A stretch of 64,000 nucleotides of DNA, taken from Megalobrama amblycephala. Lineage: Eukaryota > Chordata > Actinopteri > Cypriniformes > Xenocyprididae. Made by a program: the position numbers and the translations under genes. Where the stretch lies: assembly GCF_018812025.1 (NCBI RefSeq), contig NC_063049.1:3906917-3970916 (forward strand), in the 5' to 3' direction. Under the pieces are notes generated by a model that did not search any database, was not told where the DNA came from, and worked only from the letters and a program-made list of their open reading frames with translations. Of the stretch, positions 34,935 through 46,355 are shown piece by piece. Within the stretch, counting starts at the first letter, position 1. Every line of letters starts with the position of its first letter.

Positions 34935-35971
34935 TAGGGATGGGAATTTTTCCAAAATATTGTATTTGAATATTTGGGCTAGTAAAAAAAGAATATTCGA
35001 ATATTCGTTTATTTAAATTTGGTTAAATGAGAAAGACGTTATTGTTTTATATTCATCAATATTTTGTAACCATTTCTGAACAAGCTTATGATTAGGCAAT
35101 ATACACAGCAAGCTTACATTATATCTTAAGGTTTTCTTTTAGTTCAAAGCATTAAACAATATGTGTAAACAGAAAATATTAAGAACAAAAGCATTTAATC
35201 TCAAGCAGCGCGAGCGGGAAAAACACTTATAAAGCAGTTTGCGCCAGTTATCATACAAAACGTACATAATACACTCGAGTCAGTATATGGTTATTGTGTT
35301 TATATTGTTTCACCTGTTCATGTTGAGAAAAACAATAATATCCACATGCTCGGGTGAGAAAATGAGCCGTGCTGACAGACGTTGCAAGATAATAATACAT
35401 AACTGTATGCTAAGCTAAGTTTCTAACAGCAGCACTTTGTTTTCTGTTCGTAAATATATCTCCCTCAACAAAATTTAAAGGAAGCATATGTCTCAAAATC
35501 ATTTTCGGCAACAAATAAGTTATCTTTGCTCACTCGGGGGTAACTTACAGCAGCGCTTACCTGTCGTGAATGCAGTGATGGACAGCTGTCTTTCTACACT
35601 CGACGTGTGTTTTGATTTCATGTGCTTTCTCATTGTGGTGGTGATATTATGATAACTCAGTTTCATTAATTCATTCGATCAAAAGTAATTCCATTTTGTA
35701 AGATCATTTTCATCTAAATAATTCCAAACTTTGCGAGGCAGACGACAACATTATGTGACAAAATATGTTATGTGATAAAATAAACTTGTTAAACACGCTC
35801 CACAGCGCCACCGGGTGCATTTAGTTATAACTGCGAGATTTAGTGCTCAGGATTTATCATGGATTCACTGCATTTACGGCCAGGAAAGCAACATAGTAAA
35901 ATTCGAATAGTATTTTTATTTTTCGAATATTAATTACAGAACGAATATTTGACTAGTTGTGCACACCCCTA
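34935..35971. mobile_element. hAT non-autonomous element
   Basis: A perfect 8-bp duplication ATTCAAAA lies at 34927-34934 and 35972-35979. The ends read TAGGGATGGGAAT and, in complement, TAGGGGTGTGCACAA. The subterminal regions are full of TTCGAATATTCG-like motifs. There is no transposase. Confidence 0.88.
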
Positions 35972-35979
35972 ATTCAAAA

Positions 35980-36283
35980 GGTATCCTTGCATGCTTTCTG
36001 TTGCCTTGACTGCTCTTTAACCATCTTCTCAGCCCACTTTATTTGAAGATGCCAGCTCATTGGTTAATGCACAGGAAAGCATGTGTCATTTCCAGTGTTG
36101 AAGCGTCCCACCTGCCATACAAACGTGTACACAAAGCAAAGAGAACATAAGACAAATGTCCCAAAAACAGATTAATATCTAAATGGTCTACACAAAAGCA
36201 CTAATCATCATTTTCCTTGCTTCATTGGATTGTAAAATCTCTTCTGACTTTTCAAGCACATCAGTATTGTGCAGCAGGACTGA
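35980..36283. other. Gene-free stretch
   Basis: Nothing supported. Confidence 0.3.
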
Positions 36284-37246
36284 GGGTGTTTTCACACCTG
36301 CCTCATCTAGTTCGGTTCAATCGTACTCAAGTTCGTTTCCCCCTTTGGTGTGGTTCGTTTGGGCAGGTGTGAAATCAGCAATGGAGCGGTTAATTTGAGA
36401 TGTGAAAGCAATCCGACCCAGTTAACGGCCCAACGAACCAAATGATGTCATAATTCATAACGGGCCTACAAGACAGTGCTGGGAAATCCAGAGACAGAGC
36501 GAGAGAAAGAGCGTGTTTAAATTTGCCACAGCATTATTATGAATGTAGTATATAATTTAATGGCAGGAAAGACGGCTACATTTATCATGGTTAAATTTTC
36601 ATGTTGTGGTTAATTGCTGAAGCTTTTATCACGGTATACAGTATTATCACGATACTGAAATAATTTGCAAAAAAGTATTGTCATAGTATAACAGGTTTAA
36701 GAACTCTTTTTGCAATAACAAAAAGAACTCTGAATGTGTAAATACAATAACACAATACACCAAAAATATAAAGTAAAATTTTCAGTTTGGTAATAATGAA
36801 TTAACATGTCAACTAATGAAGTCGTATATCTCAAAGTTTTACTGAACAATAACAAATAATCAGAACATTTCTAATCATTATGGCATGTAGTGCATAATAA
36901 AATATAAAAATGTATAAAATATATAACAACTCAGAATATGTGATGCCACAATGTGCAGCAGTGTTGTGCATTTTATACTGTTGATGGAGAAAGTATTTGT
37001 AAATGCATTATAAAAATTGGTAATAAATTATTATTTATGGTATTTTGAAGTGCCCACAATAACAATACCGTGCATATTCATTATCATGATATGATATATA
37101 TTACCGAATATCGGCACGTCTACTTTCCTTAGAATCCCACAAAAGTTCATTCTTATTTGTCAATGTGTTGCAGTGTTTCACTAAGGTCTCCTATGACATT
37201 GCTTGTACAAATTTCTTGTGCATTTAAAAACAAGAAAGCTTTAGAG

Positions 37247-38850
37247 CATGCAACGTCAACTGGCGGCCCGCGGGCCAAATCCGGCCCGCCAGAGATTTCC
37301 ATCCGGCCCCCAGAATAATACTGAATTCAGGAATAGCCTTGTAAGAGGAAAAAAAGTTTAGGGCTGGTCCGAATACCATTTTTTGAGCTTCGAAGCTTCG
37401 GTAGTAATGAACATCGACTCTTCGGAGAGAGGGGCTGAACATATTTTTCTCTCTAATAAAGGCAGGAATCTGTGTCTGTATGTCCGTTTGCATTTTTATT
37501 ATTTCGAGAACCGTTCATCCAATCGACTTCACAAGGCAGTGCAGTGTCGCATTTGGTGCAATATATTATTAATTCTGACACATTCAGAATTAATAAACTT
37601 TTAGTAAACTACAGTCAGAACAGCGCGAGCGGGAAGCGGCGCACCTCACGCGGGCAGGGCTTATGCTCCGAGAACGGACACTGCACTAGTGATATAAAAC
37701 GCACACACACAGGTCTGTTAAATTAAGCAATACTTTTAAGGTAGTCTAATATTTTTCTGACTAACAAATTGGCACAGTAAGGGTAGATTTAAATAAAGAA
37801 AAACGAAATTTAAATAAAGAAAAAACGAAATTTAAATAAAGAAAAAACGAAATTTATATAAACAAAAACGAAATTTAAATAAAGAAAAAACGAAATTTAA
37901 ATAAAGAAAAATGAAATTTAAATAAAGAAAAACGAAATTAAGTTAAATTAAAAATGAGATTAATTTAGATTGATAATAACGGGTAAAAATGCTAATACAT
38001 TTTGTTTCTATTATTGTATTTTCCACAGTGTCAAAGCAACAAAACACAAGCTCAGACATGCACTTCGGTCCATACAAACTCCGCTGTTCTGAACACTCCC
38101 GTTGCTGGAACACGCGTCGGTTCTATTTCTAGCATGCACGCGTTTTCCGCGTGGCTCGAGCGCGCCTGAGACGCGTGTCTCAGTGTGCAAACTCCAACCT
38201 GTTAAATATGGGAGCCGAAATAAAAACGGACACGCCACGCAGCTGAGACGCTCACGCAGCCAGTGTGTCGCCGGCCTTATTCAAGGGGGAATGAGAATCG
38301 TTTCGCGGGGGATCCCAGGTGTGCAAAAAATAAAAATAAAAAAATATTCGAATGTCAAATTTTCAAATCGAATACCAACCCATCGAACGAATATTTGAAT
38401 ATTCGGGTCCGTTCCATATTTATTTATTTTTAAATCTAACGAAAAAAAAAACCCTTCTGAAAAGTAACTTGTGCCATAGCCTGCCTTCAGTCAAGAATGA
38501 CGATAAACGCGTTCTCTCATTGAACATCTTTTATTGTTTCACGTGCTCATTTTTTCACAAATGTCAAAATTTTCCTTGCCTGGGATTAGCGATCAATTGC
38601 GTGACAGTGATGGACAGCTTGACAGCCTCACAAATATGAAGCCTAAAATATCGCTATCGCCCCCTGGTGGCTTGCTGCAGTACAGGTAATATGTAAAAAA
38701 ATAAAATAAATTTGGAATTAGAATTAGTATATCAAATAATAACATATTAGGATACAATTCGAATTTTATTTTATATTACGAGTATCTGGCCCTTACAGTG
38801 TCTGCAGAGAAAAATTCTGGCCCTTGGACAAATATAGTTGATGACCCCTG
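37247..38850. mobile_element. hAT element with perfect target duplication
   Basis: CTTTAGAG is duplicated at 37239-37246 and 38851-38858. The ends share ten of fifteen positions (CATGCAACGTCAACT against CAGGGGTCATCAACT in complement). GGCCCGCGGGCCAAATCCGG near the left end is a typical subterminal motif. The interior (about 37345-38410) is remnant sequence of the TTCGAATATTCG family, plus a minisatellite. Confidence 0.88.
37787..37950. repeat. About 23-bp minisatellite
   Basis: Seven or so units of AAATTTAAATAAAGAAAAAACG with small changes in the A run. Confidence 0.85.
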
Positions 38851-38858
38851 CTTTAGAG

Positions 38859-39016
38859 GATGCAAAAATTACACTTCACTGTTTTCTTTTTTGATAAACC
38901 TTTTTGAATAATTACATAATTAGTTTGTTAAACCTATTAATATATAGTGTGCGTCAAACAGGCATAAAATGGAGAATGGACTTATTAGACTGATGACGGC
39001 ACAATGTGACACTTAC
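38859..39016. other. Intron-like flank of the next exon
   Basis: No independent feature. It lies downstream of the donor at 39016. Confidence 0.3.
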
Positions 39017-39168
39017 CGGTAATGACATCATTCATCTGCAGCCGGTGTTTTCCCATTGATGCCACGCCAGTTTAGTTGTTTGGCATGGGAGTTGGTAAAG
39101 CATTGCTTCATGACCCGCCAAACGCTATCCTTAATGTCAACTCCTCCAATGACACTCAATGCAGTAAT
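39017..39168 (-). pseudogene. DUF4806-domain exon
   Basis: Bounded by an acceptor (TTTTTCAG before 39168) and a donor (GTAAGT at 39016-39011). The reading ITALSVIGGVDIKDSVW, then VMKQCFTNSHAK and LNWRGINGK, matches the core of the DUF4806 domain found in fish and insect proteins of unknown function. After NGK the frame runs into a stop. Reading one A fewer in the AAAA run restores a natural continuation (RLQMNDVIT) to the donor. It probably belongs with the coiled-coil exon at 39593-39719, yet it lies inside the TIR element boundaries. No biochemical role is known. Confidence 0.55.
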
Positions 39169-39592
39169 CTGAAAAAGATAATTTAAAAGCCACAGATACA
39201 TGTTTTATATCAACATTACTCACAGTAACACATTTCAGAATTGAAAAAAAAATTCCTTAGTTGCATTTAGGACATGTGTTTGTAAAGCAAGGAGGTGCAC
39301 TCATGCCTGTCCATCAATTACAGGAGTTATATTAGGCTGCAAGATGTCAAGATAGTTGGTCTGTCCTGGACGTGGACAAACTGCACCTCCTAAAACTGGG
39401 CATACTCTTCTAAAAGAATGAAGTGTTATAAATGCAAGTCTGAAGTTTATTTTAATAGCACCGGTTTCTCCATGAGCTTATTGTGGCTTTATTTGTAAAT
39501 GTTGAGACACATGCAAACACTTTATAAATGTAACAGATTTAGTCCCTGTTTCGGAACAAAACAAACGATCCATAGGTGTGAAAACACCCTGA
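39169..39592. other. Intron-like gap between exons
   Basis: Contains another open minus-strand segment (39303-39415, after TTCTTTTAG) of protein-like composition that I do not recognise. It lacks a clear donor. Confidence 0.3.
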
Positions 39593-39719
39593 GACAGACG
39601 ACGGTAGCAGAGGTTGCTTTTGAAGGACTGTCTAAAGAATTCCTGACATTTCTCCTGGAGTTCCTTGACTTCTTTTACAAGTTCTGTGACAGTTCCAATC
39701 AACTTTTGTAAAGCAACAT
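39593..39719 (-). CDS. Coiled-coil exon, probably of the DUF4806 gene
   Basis: After the acceptor CCACAAG the minus strand encodes DVALQKLIGTVTELVKEV and KELQEKCQEFF, a heptad-like amphipathic helix, then FKSNLCYRRLSQ. The frame meets the terminus of the TIR element (GGGTGTTTTCACACC) at 39589, so the natural donor may have been displaced. A coiled coil ahead of the core is a layout I recall for this family. Confidence rests on the splice signal and composition. Confidence 0.4.
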
Positions 39720-40437
39720 CTTGTGGAGAATAGATTACAGTACAAAATATATTTTCAACAATCATACTGTATAAGGAAAGTACGAGAACTTTGCACTTGC
39801 CTTTCATTTACTGTCTGAATCCCTTGTATCTTACAAATCTCTTGTAAATTACAAGTGAACAGACTCACACATTAGCATCCAAAATATATTTTAAGATAAA
39901 GTAACGGTATTGTATAATGTTGTAAACTGCCTGGAATTTGGCAGCTGGAAATTACACTCAAATCAATTATTGGTCTGAATGCAAAACTGCCATTTCAAAA
40001 TATAATGAATTTTATTTAATATAGTGACATTGGGCATTATGTAATTTAAATGAATAGGAAACTTTTGGATTCTATACCTTCTCGATCCTGGCACCTGCTT
40101 CAAATGTTATCACTCCATTGAATGGGTGTTATCAGTGGTTATCAGCTCATAGATATGGGGGCCTACTGCACCTACTGTTAGGCTCAGAAGGCTGGACTGC
40201 AGTTACGCCAATTCATCACCCAGACTCTTCTACGACCAAGCCATGCTTTTCCGTTTTAAAATCTTTTAGCCTATGCTTCTGTTCCCATATCTGTTCTTGT
40301 CAGCATTTATACTGTCAATAGTTAATTAGTAAAGCATTGATTACAAATAGTCCCATTATTTGCATCTAAATCTCAACAGCCAATTCAAAGTGTAAACTGA
40401 TAAGAATACCAACCTTACATATGCCGTTTAATGTCAC
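39720..40437. other. Intron-like stretch
   Basis: No repeat ends or ORFs are supported. It separates the coiled-coil exon from the exon at 40438-40635. Confidence 0.3.
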
Positions 40438-40635
40438 CTGCATAAATATTGTATCCATAAATTGAAATTTTCAAACAAGTGAGCTTTTCTTTTTGTGTCA
40501 AATGGGCATCCCTCATCTCAGGGCTAAGGTCCTGTGTCTGCCCATGTGCCCTCAGTGCTGCTGCCTCTTGAAAGTATTTCTGCTTTTTATCTTCCCCCAA
40601 TGTGGCCCATCTGCCCTTGATATCATTCATTGTGC
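40438..40635 (-). CDS. HMG-like exon of the same minus-strand gene
   Basis: An acceptor (TTTCCACAG) and a donor (GCAG then GTGACA) frame 198 bp. It reads TMNDIKGRWATLGEDKKQ, KYFQEAAALRAHGQ and then SPEMRDAHLTQKEKL. The RW-L--DKKQ-Y---A pattern recalls the third helix of an HMG box, but this is a resemblance, not an identification. It joins in phase to the exon at 40720. The first half of the box would have to lie in that damaged exon. Confidence 0.4.
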
Positions 40636-40719
40636 CTGTGGAAAAAATGGAAAAAAGAAAACTTGACAGTTTAGAGTCAGCATCTCTTTTTAAAAGTAAA
40701 TTCATACAATTCAGCATAC

Positions 40720-40794
40720 CTTCTGCGTCCATGTGCTCTGACATTCTCTCTGCCATGTAGGTGGGGTTGCATTGTGCTGCATCTGATTGATGTT
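40720..40794 (-). pseudogene. Exon fragment cut by a TTAA element
   Basis: Reads QSDAAQCNPTYMAERMSEHM and ends at GAAG followed by GTATGC. Its 5' side runs into the TTAA element at 40799-42381; the flank beyond (42386-42425) has an acceptor-like AATGCAG and may be the separated start of the exon. Confidence 0.35.
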
Positions 40795-40798
40795 TTAA

Positions 40799-42381
40799 CT
40801 CCCTGAGGTCTGAAAACACGCCGACGCGTTTTGCAGGATTTTTTTCACATTGCAGCAAAACAGACTTAAAATACTAAAGTCATTTCTTGTCATAGAGACA
40901 CAAGTAATATATCAATTGAAACTATAGAATGTCTTCTTTTATTTGTGTACACTCAGAGTAAAAACACAATGTTGTGCTTTTTGTAAAATAAAGAAAACTA
41001 ACATGATGCGTGATCTCTCGTCTCCCTCTGAACCAAGTCCAATCTGATAGTTCTCAGAAAATGAACTGTAACTTATGAATACAAATGACAAAAAAAAATG
41101 ACACTTACGTCTAAAGAAACGTTGAAATGTCAGGTTTTAAATTGTGCAAGTCAAATCGAAAACAAACATTCTGTGTTTATGTAATCTGTATGAAAAGAGA
41201 GCCATGTCAGAAATCCGTGATTCAGCTCATTATCCGCTAATGCGGCCACGCCCACGGAGCCAGCGCTATTCAGACGCAAATTCAGAGACAATACATGCAT
41301 TCATCGTCTCAATCGTGTATTTATTGTCTTGAAAAGTGTTTATTTGGATGTTAAAGTAATGGTTAGTGATCTCTAGAAGACATGCCGTTAGTTCCTGGTT
41401 CCTTTTCTTCTTTATATGAATTTGTGGCCTAAAGGTGTACAGAGAGCGTCCTCCGGCTGCAAGTATGAATTAAAAACACCATTCCTGAAATGTCCTCTTC
41501 TTCTTTAGAATAATTTGTGGACTAAAGGTGTACAGAGCGCCCTCCAGCTGCAAGTATGAATTGAAAAAACAGTATCCAGCACTCATAGTGATGACAATAA
41601 ATATTACTTCTCAGTATAGAAAATTGACATAAATATATAAGAATCCATCAATATTTCTCCAAATGTGCATGCTTTTAAGCTAAAAGCCTATATGAAATGC
41701 CATAGAGGTAACATAATTGTTTAGACACTTTGCATCACAGAAATACATTTTATTTTAAAGAATATAATAGAATACCATTATTTTAAATTGTAATAATATT
41801 TCACAGTATTGCTGTTTATGATGAGCTGAGACATTATTACAGAGGGTTTTTTTCACAGCCTACCTGACTGAAAGGCCTCATTAATATGCAAGTCATTTCA
41901 GGTCATTATTATGTGATTCTTTTGTCTTCTCAGGTGTAAATGGCCCATTATTCATGCAGATTCGCGCCTCCACGCATACTGTGTTTCTTGACAAAAAGTG
42001 TCTTACAAAAACTAAATCAATATATTGTTTTATATGAAGGAGTAGGCAGCATAATTTTTACATAATTCTGAAGCAAAAACTCTAGTCTACAACCTCCAAT
42101 ACCCAAAAGTCTTGTGAACACAGATTTAATATACTTTTTTTGGCCTTATTTCAGTGACTTAAGTTTTTTGTTTTTTCAGTAACCACGCATAAACATTATT
42201 CCTTCAAAAATACAAACATGTACATGCATGTTCCTCACATATTATTGTAGCCTAGTTTGTGCTGAATACAGTGTAATGACACTTTTGTAATTTATATGTT
42301 TATGAACAACTGAAAAAAGCACAAATGTCAGGGCATGTCAAAACTTCTCCAAGCCCCAAATCAGCCTCAGACTCCAGAGGG
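40799..42381. mobile_element. TTAA-target element, copy 2
   Basis: Full-length relative of 27221-28763, with TTAA at 40795-40798 and a mutated TGAA at 42382-42385. It contains an internal near-duplication around 41430-41580 (CAAGTATGAATT-units). It has no protein-like ORF. Confidence 0.8.
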
Positions 42382-42661
42382 TGAAGTAGCATCAGCATAA
42401 CAAATAATTGGCCATCCTGCATTACTCAAGAAAAATAATTAATCACACAGCAGTATCAATGAAGGAATGTAATTCACAGGAATTACATACCTGTAATTTA
42501 ATTAGTGAATAGTTTGATGAGCATTGCCAAGGGCCACATTCAACTAAACAACTAAAGGATATTCTGGAGAGGTGCCTTTTTAGAAATTGTGTTGCATTAT
42601 TATGACGAAACTGAGAAATAGTGTCACATCCCTTACAAACTGTCAAAGACACACACAGAAT

Positions 42662-42960
42662 CTATAACCTGAATCAATTCAGTTTTATTTATATAGCGCC
42701 GATTCATAACAAAAGTTATCTCACAGCACTTTTCAAACGGAGTAGGTCTAGATCATACTCTTTATAATATTATTAACAAAGACCCAACAATTCCCACCAT
42801 GAGCAAGCACTAGGTGACAGCGGCAAGGAAAAACTTCCTTTTAAGAGGCAGAAACCTCAAGCAGAACCATGGCTCAGGGTGGGCGGCCATCCACCTCGAT
42901 CGGATGGGGTGAAGGGACAGAGAGAGATGCAATGGCCCAGCACTATACAAAAACTCACAT
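42662..42960 (-). mobile_element. RTE-like LINE 3' fragment, antisense
   Basis: Begins CAATTCAGTTTTATTTATATAG and contains AAGGAAAAACTTCCTTTTAAG and AACCATGGCTCAGGGTGGGC. These are hallmarks of the 3' region of RTE-type LINEs dispersed in fish. It has no coding sequence. The clade is from memory. Confidence 0.55.
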
Positions 42961-43996
42961 ATAGGCCTGTATTATTCTTTAGTTAACTTATTTTCCTCAC
43001 TTTGCATAGAGCCAAATGGTCTGCCAAAACACAAGCGGAGAAACACAACCACTGGTTATGTCACATACTTATTTCAAATGAGATTTCCTCAGCAGCTTTC
43101 AAAATGGCTTCCAATTGGTTCCTTCCTTAAAAGAAAGGCATCTTGAAGGTAAGGCTGTTGGGCAGTTAGCAACTGTTATGTTCATGCCCTGATTCACCAG
43201 AGACTGGTAGAGCCTTCCAGTACCTCCGGCCTCCTCTGAAAGACACAAGCACACTCATGCATGCACACGTTACACAATGTTACACAGCTGGACAATTGTG
43301 ACTCTCCCGTCTAGCTGATAGCCAGTGTACAGGCTGCAAACAGTCATTTTGGTAAGGTGTCATAATCTAATGGTTGATGGCCACATAAGATAAATAATTT
43401 ATTAATTTGATAATAATGCCATGGATTCATGAAGGTATATTAGGTTATTAAGATAAGCAGTTTCTTTACATCAGTCTTAAATGTATTTGAACATATGCTT
43501 ACTATATTTTTGGTTGAACAGATCTTGCACTTTTCCTACAGCACACTGACTTGCTCTTTGGTAATGGGTGTAGCGGCTGAGGAGCTGGCTACAGATGTAA
43601 CGACAGACAACAATTAATTTCATAAAACTGTATTATGTATATTTGAGCTATTACAGGCTTGAGTCCATTTCTGTGGACTTTCACATATCACATGTGGACA
43701 TGTTCACATGTCTTTGCTGTACAGAGGGGGAGGAGAGGGGCAGAAAAAAGCTATATGAGTGTAATAAAAGTTTAATCATGCCTGTTAAAGGTTAAAGTAA
43801 ATACCGAATTAAGTATGATTATCTAAAGCATAATATTAGAAAGAACGATAAAATAAATAAATATTCTAATGAAAAACATTTGTACAGAATGTTACTTTGA
43901 AAACCTGAATGTTTACCAGGACCAGTTCCTGTTTGGTGCGATCTGAGCTGTGTGGATTGATCTGAAACATGGATGGAAAAACTAAAACTCCTTTAC
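42961..43996. other. Intron-like stretch with possible small exons
   Basis: The minus strand shows TCTTTCAG before EEAGGTGRLYQSLVNQGMN (about 43094-43227) and a Ser/Thr-rich open piece (VTSVASSSAATPITKEQ, about 43560-43618). Both could be exons of the DUF4806 gene; neither has two convincing splice sites. Confidence 0.3.
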
Positions 43997-44083
43997 CATC
44001 TGTGCACTTCTTCATGCGCCTTTTCCCAGGGGGTTTAGAGATGGACTTCTGCCGCACAGCGCTGTCATCCATTTCCTGAGACA
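43997..44083 (-). CDS. Small basic exon
   Basis: A TTTATAG acceptor and a GTAAAG donor frame 87 bp reading SQEMDDSAVRQKSISKPPGK then RRMKKCTDG. The lysine/arginine-rich end looks like a nuclear-localisation signal. It lies between the tyrosine-recombinase remnant and the exons further left and is probably part of that left-hand gene. The family is unknown. Confidence 0.4.
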
Positions 44084-44481
44084 CTATAAACACATAAAAA
44101 CATTAGAGCTGCTTATATGAAGACAGAGTCTCCTATCTAAATATAATGCCATAGATCTAAATGTAATGCAACACTTTTCATGATTAGTAAACCTTGAGAG
44201 CTGTAATAGTAAAAACGCGCTAAAAGAGAGTGTAATACTTCTGAGCTATTTCAAATGGAAATATGTCAGCCAATCACAGCAGAGGGTGTTTACACTGAAG
44301 TCTCACAGCAGACACGCCCCTTAAAACAGAGCGTTCAAACCAGAGGATAAAATCAGGGTAGGAAAAATGCCTTTTATTTATAAATTATGACAATTTTGGA
44401 TGTAAAAAGCATACTACCCCATAAGTGCACCCCAGGAAACATTATTAAACAATAAAACCACGCAGTTCATGACCCCTTTAA
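44084..44481. repeat. TTAA-type repeat terminus
   Basis: Ends at 44478-44481 with TTAA preceded by GTTCATGACCCCT, the end of a common cyprinid TTAA repeat. The other end was not found. It may continue as the intron upstream of the exon at 43997-44083. Confidence 0.5.
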
Positions 44482-45893
44482 ATAGGTAGGCTATTTCTAT
44501 ACAAACCACAGATGGCTGAATCCAGGGTCTGAAGATTGTTCCCTTGAAGCGCCTCCGCTCCACGCTCCATGGCAAACAGAAGCTTTCCAACTTTCGCTAC
44601 TTGAAAGGTTTTATCAGTTTGCCTGTAGTAATTACAGTGGACTCTAATATCATGTCCCATAAACTTGGCTACCTGCTCAAGTTCTTGGTTTGAGAGGTCC
44701 AGGAGTTGGCATAATGTTGCCACGTGCTTCCGTAACTTTGTAGATCGGAGCAGTTCAGGATTGTCTGCTTTACATTCCAGTGAAAATTTTCTTAGACAGT
44801 CACAGCCGCGGATGTTTGTTGTTGTGCCCATGTTGGCGAACAAAAAAGGGTTATCCTGACGAATGCCAACTTTCTCCCTGAGTTCTATCATGAAATCGAT
44901 GGAATCTTTAGTGCGCTCCATAAACAATACCGGTACTTTTCTACCTCTTTTTCCTTGAGTGACCATCCTGATCAATCTCTGGCTTAATATTTTCTCCACA
45001 GGTGACAGTGTCTGATAAATGTCTTTATTAACTTGGCCAGTGTCAGCCTTAAGGTACATGTCCAGTGTTATCCGAGAGGCTTCTCCTTCACGCTTTTATT
45101 GAAGACAATGTCTTGAGCCAGAAGACTCTCACTTAGTCTTTTGTATGCTGTAACGGTTACATTCTGTCTCAAGTCATTTTTTGCCTCATCCTCAATTTTC
45201 CTCAGATAGTTCTGCAATGTAACGATATCTTTGGTTAAAGGAACACTATCATCATTGTTCCATTTTTTTTGTTCCATGGAACTGTGAGCATTGGTTGACA
45301 TAATCTGACCACATTTTGTTAAGAAGTTCCTTAAACATCTTTGTTTTCTTCTCAGAAATGATATCTGACTCCATAAATTTGGTTGGATCACACAAGTCTT
45401 TGAGCCCTTTAATCTTTTTGTCAATTTCCTTAGCTGCCAACACAAAGCAACCTAGTTCTCTCATTTTCTGTGCAATGTAACGATGCTGAGATTTTTCACG
45501 TCCTTTTCGAGCATATAATGCTTCCCCATATTTACATATCCTCTGATCGCTTCGGACTTGAGCAGTGACCCTATCTTGCAGCATATTATGAATGATATTT
45601 TGGACTCCTTGTGATGATTTTTCAATTGGAAGAAGTGTGGAAAATACTGTTTGGAGCCTTTGTCTTTGTGTTCCCACATCAGATTCCTCCTTTTTGTCTC
45701 TACAAGTTCTGTTATTCAACCTTATTTTGTAGGCTTCTTTTATAGTGGGAACGGATGTCACCCTGTGCCATTTGCAATGCCTTACAATACATGCCTCATA
45801 CAACAAAAATAAATAGGAAAATACAATACTGCCCACCTCTGTATCGTGCCTCTCTACATGCCTCTTTACAGGCGTGGATTCCTGCAACTCGTA
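44478..45893 (-). pseudogene. Crypton-like tyrosine recombinase-derived gene, broken
   Basis: Three minus-strand frames cover a long helical N-terminal region (RLQTVFSTLLPIEKSSQGV and onward), a middle (KDIVTLQNYLRKIEDEAKND) and a C-terminal domain. The latter resembles the tyrosine-recombinase catalytic core of Crypton elements: KLRKHVATLCQLL aligns with the HxxR box, KFMGHDIRVH with the GH box, and NYYRQ with the nucleophile Tyr region. The His of HxxR is Thr here. Breaks lie in an A8 run (about 45262-45272) and an A4 run (about 45092). An acceptor (GAATTGCAG) precedes 45893. The stop codon falls inside the TTAA of the adjoining repeat, so the C-terminus is probably lost. Whether it is a transposon gene or a fish gene family member is open. 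Confidence 0.65.
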
Positions 45894-45960
45894 CTGCAAT
45901 TCAGAATAGAAAGTACTGGAATAAATATTATATTATATTATATTAGATGCACATGCTTCA

Positions 45961-46355
45961 GCACACACTTGCATGGGAACAAGTAAAAGTGTTGGTGTAT
46001 TGTGTGAAACTGCAGAATAGGGCAAAAACAATGTCATTATAATGAAGTACACAGTAAAAAAAAAAAAAAAAAAAATTATGCCAACACTTCCACCTGAAAC
46101 AGGTTTAGCAGTTCATTTGATATTAATGCAGTTCATCACTACTCAACATTTAACATAGTTGAAACAGACCGTTTTTTGTGTGTGTGTGTATTTTTGTGCA
46201 TTTTTCTTGGTGGCTGTTATAACCTGACAACACATTATTTCAATAGTCTCTTTTTGAAAGAGACCAAAAACAGTAGTAAAGTAGTAAAGATTACCATTTT
46301 GTAGAATGTTTTTGTATTTTACTTTTACTTGTTCCCATGTTCTAGTGGGTCCTGT
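45961..46355. other. Gene-free stretch
   Basis: Contains a poly-A run near 46055 and a short (GT)n. Nothing else is supported. Confidence 0.35.

Larger units (their letters stand above)
36284..39589. mobile_element. TIR element with 3-bp target duplication
   Basis: A 16-bp perfect inverted repeat (GGGTGTTTTCACACCT and complement) is flanked by TGA at 36281-36283 and 39590-39592, as for PIF/Harbinger-like insertion; the superfamily is inference. Removing the hAT at 37247-38850 leaves about 1.7 kb. The right part contains a DUF4806-type exon (39017-39168). The same element family is known to me as a MITE, so the exon may be trapped sequence. Confidence 0.6.

Noticed and set aside
41144..41332. 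62-codon plus-strand ORF
   Set aside because: It lies in the TTAA element; the homologous stretch of copy 1 (27500-27735) is repeat DNA, not a gene.
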